The translations under genes and the position numbers were made by a program. The notes beneath the pieces were generated by a model. That model was not told the origin of the DNA. It searched no databases and saw only the letters and a program-made list of their open reading frames with translations. Positions 60,001 to 64,000 of a stretch of DNA of 64,000 nucleotides are shown here, one piece after another. The DNA lies in IMG/VR virus record IMGVR_UViG_3300034159_000041, positions 1 through 64,000 of that record, one strand, 5' to 3'. The DNA is from a virus. The number at the start of each line of letters is the position of its first letter. Positions within the stretch are counted from its first letter, which is position 1.

Positions 60001-60068
60001 CCAAGGCCCAGCGGGGGCGTTGCCGGAAGAGGGGCAAGCAGCGGGTCAAGGTCAAATGCGCCGGGCAT
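45039..60068 (-). CDS. Giant polyvalent protein: methyltransferase, SNF2-like helicase, zincin
   Basis: 5009 residues, uninterrupted. N-terminus: two copies of PSWRDAALASLE (about 30-65) and a Gly-zipper (about 215-250, GAAVGAIGGAAIGGVLG) that may insert in a membrane. Pro/Ala-rich linkers follow. Methyltransferase about 1800-2050: VLEPAAGVGNF (about 1913) and VIGNWPFAS (about 1978). Helicase about 2550-3250: AHEVGTGKTYTI (2628), VDEAHLFKK (2811), TGTPITNT (2863), RNGRGWRQGN (3188). Zincin: AHEGWH (about 3851) with a downstream Glu. Coiled coils about 4200-4330 and a hydrophobic segment near 4736. Relatives: P1 DarB and other polyvalent proteins injected with DNA to block restriction. Confidence 0.88.
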   Translation of the reverse strand: MPGAFDLDPLLAPLPATPPLGLGAPVLKPLPPPPSWRDAALASLEQPASSKAPSWRDAALASLEPVEQLNVVGSPPVPPPLPPLAQKPDLTQPGILPNETAPQHLARLNELHANEGFVGGVKELGRSVARGVRNLPETVQESGQFFGRALGLAPPATADELARLDAEKTARAEAAPDWMKESLTSQAQEHPWGSLAEAGESLVPSLGPAATGAAIGAGLTAWTGPGAAVGAIGGAAIGGVLGILGMSGQQGEETYRKVTDANIKAGLSPEDAHEAGMHAGLINASIEGAGEVVSTLLLAKAGALIPPSLKLGVTSAIAKRLGMAGADASADVVQRAATNQGAILRAAKDIAFQVAPAEIATEMGQQAGEQGVESLYGAGAMPTWDDAKRVVVPTLVMTAFGAGGAHAFGAYRRSEANRLLTDPAAGTPQERQAVVDTVARSVQQEDPELARIFRAYASASVAANLPVAIDQDAAYREVAARAAVANPTLTDAQAKQAAVDATAAETDPQDLQRVAAATAAALANRPKTGPLTRAAQTAGPPNVSQNAVQQAAGAGQAGPPAGQAVGGGARPVPPAGPAPGAASGTNVGVAAVRGADGAAVQPGALRPGSGVDDLGYPTEGAGRTPGPSGPQGGPSGLGGMDPNAGLTTAPGPLTLQGQDEARAAGALYGSNVGAVLPGAGTKQTGKGYDPKVPPGSPIADPAVRKRLDDWWTNINEPAPTQPTPTEDPNAPSSPPPSPTPTPEVKPPRDTGAAPGAPDTPAADQGKEPTKEENGRRYQVGAKSLTARELAGRLAEFRTESVDDLERSVRARPGPWIKVLEDREASARLDKDAEQKARPVALNEKQRRLVDQAREWNTRFFDPRNPLERALPHPEDTADKQRMMRHLVNLGVVSRYVDQETGVIGWQVQDQRIAPAADQGETPAAKGGGTPAPMPTGFKVRNLRTGRFLKDGITGKDAVLQDRDHAQKVADDSERDSHLNAKATNSIRPSKFAVVDLSDEVTAPEPPTTGTKPTPALSPKAQAARDAGYADGLAGKPEPAASLVPRRQGWKEGKAARDAAGATTVETPVVTQPTPTVKELTPEPTTPAPTDKESLTVAARSYDDWLKAFSSDVAAGRLPDTAPLNDLRNRHIKEAARLLEGVANVTGYDAEDGRFITDDQGHFQTVGAIDERRAAAARVQPQIAQLRHELASGYSALRDARASQSHAKLVERQQQEADQRREDQKKAREEQKARDEAERRKPVPPSAREIELNDLETKVRARLADLRRQGRERRDAGESNEALTTEYQPQISEGQQHLKWIAEHGFDRFHQGQLVSSTYIGAKYGEIPQDLIDFANSAPTPAPEGAAAGAKAQKPKLPNKQRAAQQKVASVMGAAPGDTVTFSDFASGQMDYLSPDKPYVLESVTARGYGDAELHFVSATGSGTSVALARIVAAQRQVGATWQVAKKVSAQPDAGPDGATPAAPEPAAAATPATPEPPTAKTPAAKTPAEAAPAQPPEQPQPAPAYGASNTLVTADRAAELRKRLKAKLSQLNAGIDPEILAIGAELAAFHLEAGARSFAAFAKRIAEDLGEPLPKLRPYLRSWYNGARDMMEDAGISIDGMDDPQTVKAELARIFTQQPATLTAEPQPEPTNGPPTDTPDQAGERPDRRDGLADRGPEGTGDDRPVAADSPADGGTIGTGGDFGGVRAPDREPPVRGERGEPESGDGLAGQSGGSEQGLVDRGPGRPRGSKRPGRGPNAAAGDGGTGAGAAVGAGAGAEDQTGAGGTVEPVTPDEPSTTLDLAARAENFHADEPERIYGGTPKVRFNKNRRAIEVYRELEEAGRNATADERDILAGYTGWGSFGQELFQGTWERTVEREGWRNEDDWLRGHLGESEWKAAQASIINAHYTDPPTVQAIWAAVQRLGFQGGRVLEPAAGVGNFFAMMPKAVQDASQLTGIELDELSSGILKHLYPNATISNKPYQESQTPDGFYDLVIGNWPFASTGPADRRYNKLSPSLHDYFFLKALDQVRAGGLVVGITSRYSLDGKGNAVRQALARKADLVAAYRLPSGAFKEYAGTAVVTDLIILKKRETENTDPQSSAWTQTEDLDLGADGQKAAINRYYLLNRDNILGELGWGSGTTYGRAGVIVERGDDFPERLAAMADEMTTGTYTPANNAKHIRYITNNTTERSRAVVIGADGDLYQTQGERLVNLHDVVPWQVKDAKKTAKRDAQLRGLVGLRKAYGRLIDAERDGAPDTEALRKTLREQYEAFRDAHGPVRESEGIRLLDKAEDPFYPSLMALERVRDGVIEPMPILHRSVVRTSAKIDRPTVRDAYVVERNQGLHIDMARIATAAGVPVEQAEQDLVTAGAVYRLPGGGYEPSDVYLGGNVRRKLREAQAAAEQGEEMARNIEHLEKVIPKDVPYFNIEAKLGAQWVGAKHYRDFVAEVIIGNADVAENLELEWRINRWVVKPSDAHQDTPTALRWSEVKAFEEVTTKDAATGKDVPLLDGEGKPVLRERDSGTVRLRQLLEAAFNNGTMKFTAKDSEGNTYTREAFSAAANERAGAIREAFEEWVWKSPERKVALERDYNEVMNAIADPQFDGSFLAFDGMALQRGDNEFDLRSHQSNAIWRGLVQGSGLYAHEVGTGKTYTIGGISVESRRFGLAQKPLILAHNANSASVAAEIQEMYPGAKVLYVNNLDSSRVKETMAQIRNDDWDAVVMPHSLLDRLTLKKETLSALAAEDIAALESAFWEAMDEGDANQAGFGRAVHKDMLDDEDAIKKLRNPTAKELAQARLRIKAQIEKQAQQSSREDAIAFEDLGVDMLIVDEAHLFKKPPMATRMKMRGLQKQISNRSVALKFLTDYIKGQHAGRGVHLFTGTPITNTLAEIFHMQRYVMQQDMARDGIDQWDSWFNTFASGVSDVEFTAAGDYQPVTKLAGFINVAELRRMMSPYMDVVFADEMPEFTPRKTASGKTLADADLTADEIDALQNGRQENPVGRPYKRVVMDVAEMSPEQAAILARLQQLAAEWRSAGGKQRLDWMKTGDPHSPIMIEGAAARAGMDARMEDLSLPEHPESKVNRAVRNLLHHYRGEPQAAQVVFMDKGYSDTRTVAKVKVPGHNLAKELRTKLLAEGVPAHEIAIVAGGVTPEQKKAVADAVNAGTVRIVIGQTETLGTGVNMQQRLRAMHHLDAPWMPGELEQRNGRGWRQGNTWNTVLEYRYITERIDGKRWQVLAVKDRFIKAFLHADADTRVIEGDAVSDDEGGGYAETLSEAVGDPRLLQRQKLTVDVQKLQRRERTHAQGVVEAREKLARNERLVPEKEAQAKRYDADADLFEQAEAAAGERQQDAYREEVAVYVDGLDLNLTAAERAAVRADGWGNKQPDRELAKRVQAAVKAAEAEGRERPKEPTTKPFDARLLNDHFTTRDAFGEAFQTLYQRMPVKSGWHPVGEVFGFPLEGRHVGKENVYLQLVSLTDSVVHYGVYGAVADTLRGLRGTGRQVRAEAATLRADRPKLEELADQPFARAKDLERKQTRLDEIEADMARNPVPAPAWLRHGAPVDTLAYVLQLNPETPDHGGMAGAGTGGASVTTKPIQSRGPQTKEVVVEGHQWADDGYFVHVLDGERARRVSYLDLRDANGERKYTEHPFVAPSGANVAAADALPAGVWVVEWENKPPQAPRWINIEDLAQLKAHGATVRRAAADDWQALSLWERMNRPTGIGEQVLEGLGATAKAQRARSDAAQRGDAPEPRWSIGGTLGRATQTRPRSAALPRLTRAFLDAKLQPLFGKLRGLSGAATLRVVQTEGDLPAATLEGLARARSVDPTARGKAVFLAGPKDAEGNPTKGVLWVVADNVADVRDAMVTVLAHEGWHSGARSVFGPTLNPFLDELIKDRNADVQLYADARGLSMESLAQRREAADEFLAHLAEVNHGKDQPFLLRVYNAIRAFLRKLGLVIHLNNADLREIVAGVAQYNRTGDDRVRAQLRGRFGMGTGTRDANARLATGRGQAEPSGDSGRLDESADPDIRFAIGGAGVAPGATRTLASRIADVLDRFMPYGAGIPGRQTSAKVRAWDKSVGTPRNLSIREPQFKPVYDGLTRQSDDNSTFAMQAESLAPHWFTQMEKGMGAAWASAKQVRSAMSPRELHGVQTDLNEGTLNKHRWSVAELKARGRSDRQIESYNQALKATHQSLDTSAQTFQVGAMRSLLEVLHADLPKRERHALSGRLARQIMDEHVTAAAGNAEQVLSAIREDVAEAVVTAQNMVKTMTAERDADEQALDAAKKATRAAQQALDAAGKADYPSAYAALQRAQEAQDDAQSGLHQSRKNLEAAELGFEQATTLRNKIDSTQASIDGIAEKVEKLKAEGYFPLKRFGKWAVTVWQTDPDTNERAVIYFAKYASEAEQMAAYKAMSEAKGAGQEVVHGITSEEGYKLFRGLNMDTLSLFADHMDTSTDDGKNLADLMQEYIRLAAAESSALKSLLHREGIAGYSTEAQRVLASYIVSNARLSSNNLNAGDVGYAIDAIKQENGDLRTYAINLRDYLADPNEEFAGLRQFLFAWYLGASVASAVTNLSQVPMVTAPWMTQQPGNVTQLLKDAYAQVFKGPPATGTALGDAYARAELEGLIAPQGVYNLMATARGGTLGGGRIMSSPNAQFAMTVWGSFFSLAEQVNRQVTFVAAYRQAEGNGLKGEAAFKYAEDGVNSTQFVMRKENRPPWARGIGAPLFTFRMFSVQYMELLSRVPTKQRALMLAALVVGAGLGGLPGEEDAEDLIDTIMQWWGKNWQTRQELNTWAEKLLGEAIGPVVVNGISRAGLPFDIASRVGMGNLIPATGILKPSSLGSTREVSELWGPTAGVVKDVGTAVEQAARGQWDRAGYALLPRALKGFVDGTTAMVSGDAVDRFGTPLIPVSRTEAAFKFLGFNPTRVAQFNEQKYSILERDSLRKKMEQTYMGNMAQAAVKRDQAGVAKAQRDIADWNRTNPDTPIEWKPAQLRARIRALKLTNSERFLKALSPELRQEAAAAFGG

Positions 60069-60095
60069 GGGAAGGGCCTCAGTTTTTGGACTTTG

Positions 60096-60143
60096 GGCTA
60101 CGCCAAAATGGGTAAAAATCCCGTGCGTCGAGGCGTAGCCTCG
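60096..60143. promoter_or_regulatory. Inverted repeats upstream of the giant gene
   Basis: GGCTACGCC (60096-60104) and its complement GGCGTAGCC (60132-60140) lie 27 bp apart; the second is part of the palindrome CGAGGCGTAGCCTCG (60129-60143). They sit 28-75 bp before the ATG and could be operators or a leader hairpin. Confidence 0.45.
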
Positions 60144-60195
60144 CGCGCGTCTTCTGATATCACTCTAATACAATGTAATGAAGCGCGCGCGTTGA

Positions 60196-60268
60196 TCACT
60201 CGCTGTCCCGTGCGACTTCACGCGCTATCCCGTGCCGCACTCACTCGCTATCCCGTGAGTTATCCACA
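60196..60268 (+). other. Candidate TrfA-type origin: three iterons and a DnaA box
   Basis: Three 17-bp direct repeats: TCACTCGCTGTCCCGTG (60196-60212), TCACGCGCTATCCCGTG (60218-60234), TCACTCGCTATCCCGTG (60241-60257). Starts are 22 and 23 bp apart, the spacing of RK2 iterons. A perfect DnaA box TTATCCACA follows at 60260-60268. The AT-richer 60158-60182 could be the melting region. It overlaps the 3' end of trfA. Confidence 0.82.
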
Positions 60269-61122
60269 GCCTTGGTCAGCGTGACGAGGTGCTTGTCGAC
60301 GCTCCACGCAGACAGGAAACCGACCGCCTCAAGCTCCGCGAGGGCTTTCTTCAGCGTGGTCTTGGCGTTAACTCCGGTCAGGCCGGCCAGACTGATCAGG
60401 GTCTCCGATTGGTGTGGACCGGGGTCGCGATGCGAGGACAGGTAGGCGTGCAGGCTGCGGGCGGTGGGGCTCTTGAGGGCGCGGCGCTGAGTCAGATCAA
60501 GCGAAGACCAGGCGGATCGGAACAGAACGACAAAGCGCTCGTTGACGCTCAGGGTGTAGCGCTTCGTTACCTTGTCCCTGGCGCTGTCATTGATGAGATG
60601 GCCGTTGTATTCGTGGCCGTGGTCGTTGATGGTCACGGAACCGTCGACCAAGCGCTTGATGACCGAGCGTAGCCAGTCGTGGTCGCTCTTGCCCGTGTGA
60701 CGCCCCAAGGCCAGCAGCATGTCATTGGCAGCAAAGCCCACCGAGCCCGACTGCCCGCGCATCCGATGCCAAATCTCCAGCAACACATCCAGATCGCTTT
60801 GGTCGAACTGCTCACCGCGAAACGTCACCGTGACGCCCGTGACGCTGAACAGCGTCTCGTCCCAAAGCAGGCGCCGCTTGACGCGCCCCAGGGCCGGGAA
60901 CAAAGCCGAGCGGAACGCCGATGAGGGCGCAGCGCGCAAGGCATGGTTCCAAAACGGTATCTGCAGCAGATTGACGGGAGGGGGCGGTGGGGGCGGCGCG
61001 GGCTGTTCGACAGGCGGCTTTTCGACTGGCCGCTTTTTGGGTCGTGCAATGGCGCGCTCGCCCACGCCAGCCATTTTGCGCCCGAGCGGGTTTAGGGTAG
61101 GATTATCTTCAGCCGACATCAT
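60241..61122 (-). CDS. trfA: TrfA-family replication initiator
   Basis: 293 residues from ATG 61122 (a second ATG at 61119) with GGGAG a few bases upstream; the longer open frame has no ribosome site. After a basic, Pro-rich start, NLLQIPFWNHALRAAPSSAFRSALF, GEQFDQSDLDVLLEIWHRMR, LLALGRHTGKSDHDWLRSVIKRL and RRALKSPTARSLHAYLSSH match TrfA of broad-host IncP plasmids, a winged-helix iteron-binding initiator. Iterons and a DnaA box lie at its 3' end. Confidence 0.88.
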   Translation of the reverse strand: MMSAEDNPTLNPLGRKMAGVGERAIARPKKRPVEKPPVEQPAPPPPPPPVNLLQIPFWNHALRAAPSSAFRSALFPALGRVKRRLLWDETLFSVTGVTVTFRGEQFDQSDLDVLLEIWHRMRGQSGSVGFAANDMLLALGRHTGKSDHDWLRSVIKRLVDGSVTINDHGHEYNGHLINDSARDKVTKRYTLSVNERFVVLFRSAWSSLDLTQRRALKSPTARSLHAYLSSHRDPGPHQSETLISLAGLTGVNAKTTLKKALAELEAVGFLSAWSVDKHLVTLTKAVDNSRDSE

Positions 61123-61204
61123 GCAACTCCCGTGATGAAAGGTTAGGACCGGCCGGGGCTCTATCCCCGGCCGGTCTGCCAATTCTAAGCGATTCCCGCC
61201 CATC

Positions 61205-63955
61205 CTAGCCCTGCAACATCGCCCGCTCGGCCTGCTTGGCTTTCGCCAGGTCCTGCTGAACCAGCGTATCGGCGTGCGCCGCCAGTTCTTCCTCGGTCAG
61301 TTTCGGGTTCTCCAGTTGCAGTTGCGCGATGATCGCTGCGCGTGGGCGGATGTACTGCTTGGCGATCTGGGCATACGTCTGGATCAGGTCAGGTCCGGGG
61401 ACATCCGCACCCATCGCCTTGGCCTTGTTCATGACGCGCGTCAGGGCTTCACTGGCCCACGCCTGACCATCGGCACTCAGCCCAGGGTCTTGCGTGGTAG
61501 GGTTCGCCTTGCCCGCCGCCCGCAACTCACGGGGCACCGACGCCTGGTACGAATCCCAGCGGCGCGTTGCGTCTTTCTGCGCAGCCCCGCCTGCCGTGAT
61601 CGTCGCCTCGTCCAGCTTCGCCTGTAACTTCGCCGCCTCGGTGCCCGCCGCCCTGCCCCGCTCCTCGGCCGCAAACCCCATCTGCGCGGAGGGCGCCGGA
61701 CCTTGCGCCATGGCCCGCTGCACGCCCGCAGGAGCCGCGCCACGTTGGTTCGGCGGCAGGGCATAGAACGCCCGCGCCCCGGCCAGGTCTGCCTCCTCGC
61801 GGCCCGTTTGGGCTTTCAACGCCTGATACTCGCCCGCTCCCATGTTGGACACGTCGAGCCCGTTGTAGAAGTCCTGCGCCCCCGCCGCTCCCTGGCCATA
61901 CTTCGCGATGTCCTCATCGAGCCCCTTGGGCGTGGCCCCGCGCGCACTGTCGGAGAAGATCGCCCGCCCGTACTCGTCGCGCTGCGCTTGCGGGACGTCA
62001 TAGCCATAGATCCCCTTGCCCCCTTCGTAGTCGGTGCGCTTGGTGACGCGAGGCGGGAGGACTTCCGGGGCGGTGCTGGGGCCGCGCGTCAGGTCCGCAA
62101 TGCGCTGGTCCTGGGGCGAGAGCGGTGGCCGGGCGCGCGTCTGGTCGATCACAGAGAGGAATCGCGGGTCTTGCACCGGGGGAGCGGCTGGGGCGGCTGC
62201 TTGTGCCGCGCCAACGGGGCTCAGGGCCACCGACACGGGAGCAACGCTACGCTCGCGCACCGCCTTCACAGCCTCGCTCAGCGGGGCATTCATGATGCGC
62301 TGGTCGGTCCCTGGGGCGTTGGTGCGCCCGACGACAGCGGGGTCGGTGACCAAGCCGCGCTGCTGTGCGAACGCCTGCGCCGCCTGGGGTGTCGGGGCTC
62401 CGGGGGCGGAGAATGCTTGCTGTGGTTTTTGTGGTCGCGGAGTTCCCCACGTCAAATCACCGTAGGCGTTGCCACGGTCGGCGGCCTGGTCGGCGCGTGC
62501 CTGGCCTGGGTTGAACAGCGGGACCAGCGGGGCGGGCTGCGACAGCGCCTGTGCCACGTCGGCACGTACAGCAGGCTCTGCTGCGTCCATCCGCAACTGC
62601 CGCATGTACTCCCCATCGGCGCGCGGGGCTGCTGACGGGGCCGTCCCATACATTCCTGCAACCGTTGGTGGACCGACGTTAGGACGGCCCCGCGGGTCTA
62701 CGCTCACCCCGGTGTCCGTCACCATGCTGAACTGCTCCGGCATCGCGGTGTTGCTGAATGGCTGGAGTTGGGCTACTTCACGGTTACGCATCTGGGGGGC
62801 GACGGCTGCCGGCAGTGCGCGCGGCATGTTCAGTGCAATCTGCGCCCCCTCCCGCGTGTTCGGCACCGGGAGACTGCGCATTTCTGCGTCCCCAACCTGC
62901 GGAACGGTTGCCCCCGTCTGCCCATAGACCGCGCGTTGCCGCTGCTCTTGGGTGGCTGCTGCAAGTTCTTCAGGAGTCAGCATCCCACCGCGCGCAAACC
63001 CCGGCTTCACCTTCCCGCCCACCGGCACCGGCGTCGGCCCCGGCTCTTTGCCGGTGGTCGCGCGCACCGCCTCATCCAGAATTGGCGGCCCGCCCATCGC
63101 CTGCGCGGTTTCCCCCGGTAGCACGTACTCAGCCGGCCCTCCAGGTGGTGAGTCGAGCATCGCCGGCACCTGATCCTTGCCGGGTCGGCTGGCCACCGGG
63201 ACCGGGCCGCCGCGCTTCATGTTCACGGGCACGGGATGCACGGGCTGCACCGCCCCTCCGCCCCAGTAACCGGGAAGCCGTGGGGTGAGGTCCAGGCCGG
63301 TTCCGAAAGACGTCGCGCCAACCAGTGCGCCGGGAGCACCTGGAGCACCCGGTACCGCCCGAAACGCATCGGTCGCAGCGCTCAGGCCGGTGTTGATGGT
63401 GCCAAGCTGCGCACCGTCAATCTTCCCGGCCCTGAAATCAGCGAGCGCCTGCCCGCGCTTGTTGATCCCAAGGTCGAACGTCGCATCGCTGCGCTGTTGT
63501 CCGGTCAGCGGGTTGGCCTGCGGTGCGGCCGGTTGCATCGGCTGGCCCACCTGCGGGGCCTGGGGTTGCTGCGCCAGCGTCTGCAGCCCACCGAGCCGCC
63601 CCATCAGGTCGGCTCTCTCGGCGCCCCGGTCCTGCTGCTGGAAGAAGCTCCGCGTCACGCCCCGGTTCTCGTCACGCACGAACTGGTCGGTGTCTCTCTT
63701 GGCATGGGCCAGCGCCTGCGCTTCAGCCGACTGGAAGGGGCCGTTCTGCCAGTCCCTCGCCTCGGGCATCACCAAGCCGCCGCGAGCATAGCCGGCCACC
63801 TGTGCGAAAGCGGCTGCTGGAGTCGCCCGCTTCGATAGGTTTCGCCGATCAATCGCCTGGCCGCCATCGGCGTTACCTTGCGGTGGGGCGAAGGCGGACG
63901 CGCCAGAACGCGGGGCGAGCTTCCTGGTGTGGGCTTTGACTTTGACGGTTTTCAT
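61205..63955 (-). CDS. Large virion (ejection/tape-like) protein
   Basis: 916 residues. Low in cysteine, rich in Ala/Gln/Pro/Gly. Contains KRGGPVPVASRPGKDQVPAML and YVLPGETAQAMGGPPILDEA, the G-x-V-P-G-x-x-x-D-x-V-P-A-x-L-x-P-G-E-Y-V-L/V-P pattern of phage tape measure and N4-like internal proteins. C-terminal 150 residues are helical (IIAQLQLENPKLTEEELAAH). It is likely packaged and ejected. It lies before trfA with only a short gap. Confidence 0.68.
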   Translation of the reverse strand: MKTVKVKAHTRKLAPRSGASAFAPPQGNADGGQAIDRRNLSKRATPAAAFAQVAGYARGGLVMPEARDWQNGPFQSAEAQALAHAKRDTDQFVRDENRGVTRSFFQQQDRGAERADLMGRLGGLQTLAQQPQAPQVGQPMQPAAPQANPLTGQQRSDATFDLGINKRGQALADFRAGKIDGAQLGTINTGLSAATDAFRAVPGAPGAPGALVGATSFGTGLDLTPRLPGYWGGGAVQPVHPVPVNMKRGGPVPVASRPGKDQVPAMLDSPPGGPAEYVLPGETAQAMGGPPILDEAVRATTGKEPGPTPVPVGGKVKPGFARGGMLTPEELAAATQEQRQRAVYGQTGATVPQVGDAEMRSLPVPNTREGAQIALNMPRALPAAVAPQMRNREVAQLQPFSNTAMPEQFSMVTDTGVSVDPRGRPNVGPPTVAGMYGTAPSAAPRADGEYMRQLRMDAAEPAVRADVAQALSQPAPLVPLFNPGQARADQAADRGNAYGDLTWGTPRPQKPQQAFSAPGAPTPQAAQAFAQQRGLVTDPAVVGRTNAPGTDQRIMNAPLSEAVKAVRERSVAPVSVALSPVGAAQAAAPAAPPVQDPRFLSVIDQTRARPPLSPQDQRIADLTRGPSTAPEVLPPRVTKRTDYEGGKGIYGYDVPQAQRDEYGRAIFSDSARGATPKGLDEDIAKYGQGAAGAQDFYNGLDVSNMGAGEYQALKAQTGREEADLAGARAFYALPPNQRGAAPAGVQRAMAQGPAPSAQMGFAAEERGRAAGTEAAKLQAKLDEATITAGGAAQKDATRRWDSYQASVPRELRAAGKANPTTQDPGLSADGQAWASEALTRVMNKAKAMGADVPGPDLIQTYAQIAKQYIRPRAAIIAQLQLENPKLTEEELAAHADTLVQQDLAKAKQAERAMLQG

Positions 63956-63962
63956 CCGATTC

Positions 63963-64000
63963 TCCGCGAGAAACCCCGCCGTTCAGGGCGGGGAGGATGT
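63963..64000 (-). other. Edge hairpin resembling an IS200/IS605-type end or terminator
   Basis: Read leftward: ACATCCT, then stem CCCCGCC / GGCGGGG around CTGAAC, then TTTCTCGCGG. It precedes the large virion gene. It may terminate an upstream leftward gene; its CATCCTCCCCGCC-CTGAAC-GGCGGGG form recalls ends of TnpB-carrying elements. The rest is outside the window. Confidence 0.4.

Noticed and set aside
60241-61203. Longer trfA start at 61203
   Set aside because: The extra 27 codons have no ribosome site and crowd the stop of the upstream gene; ATG 61122/61119 has GGGAG at proper distance.
1-64000. CRISPR array, tRNA genes or integrase
   Set aside because: No regular spacer-repeat pattern, no tRNA-like cloverleaf and no tyrosine or serine recombinase motifs were seen; the iterons at 60196-60257 have too few and too close repeats for CRISPR.

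Overview
The window is one continuous stretch of a GC-rich tailed-phage genome; no host housekeeping genes, tRNAs, integrase or CRISPR array were seen. The head genes look podovirus-like: a P22-type portal of about 745 residues, a proline-rich scaffold, a capsid protein resembling the N4 gp56 family, and small head-tail and fibre proteins. A TrfA-family replication initiator with three iterons and a perfect DnaA box, plus a CI/Cro-like switch, suggests a temperate phage that may replicate as a plasmid (a phage-plasmid). The host is probably a GC-rich proteobacterium (TrfA is proteobacterial), but the sequence does not prove it.

Layout. Positions 1-523: two small rightward genes. 20565-492: leftward late operon, from a GIY-YIG endonuclease through TerS, TerL, portal, scaffold, capsid, decoration/adaptor proteins, amidase, fibre proteins, lysis-type membrane proteins, a propeller-like virion protein and SPRY-like tip proteins. 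20752-22477: six small rightward genes behind a strong sigma70 promoter. 35354-22488: leftward early operon starting with a Cro/YdaS-like protein and holding replication genes (DUF1376 protein with an embedded HNH domain, lambda P-like loader), a complete IscB with its HEARO/omega RNA, a PP-loop PAPS-reductase-like protein, a PD-(D/E)XK nuclease, a gp49/gp66-family protein, and many small zinc-binding proteins. 35428-45001: the CI-like gene and then a rightward early operon with Myb-like, DUF4313, YqaJ exonuclease, recombination partner, PPCR-motif and RNA polymerase alpha-CTD-like proteins. 60068-45039: one 5009-residue polyvalent protein (methyltransferase, SNF2-like helicase, zincin motif). 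63955-60241: a large virion protein and trfA with its putative origin.

How it works together (inference): operators of the form GTAGC-N4-GCTAY sit in the leftward early promoter and the rightward early promoter and would let the CI/Cro pair switch both operons. TrfA with the iterons would give plasmid copy control, the DUF1376 and P-like proteins would load host helicase, and YqaJ plus its partner would recombine DNA. The giant polyvalent protein is probably packaged and injected to protect incoming DNA. Three kinds of selfish or guided nuclease (IscB-omega RNA, an HNH inside a replication protein, GIY-YIG at the terminase locus) sit in one genome.

The most notable items are the phage-borne IscB/omega RNA, the TrfA-iteron origin in a phage, the 5009-residue polyvalent protein, the alpha-CTD-like protein, and the shared operator set. 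Genes are packed with stop/start overlaps (ATGA, GTGA, TGATG and five TTGA with UUG starts), and these decided many of the starts given here. Functional calls rest on motif recognition by eye; no database search was run.
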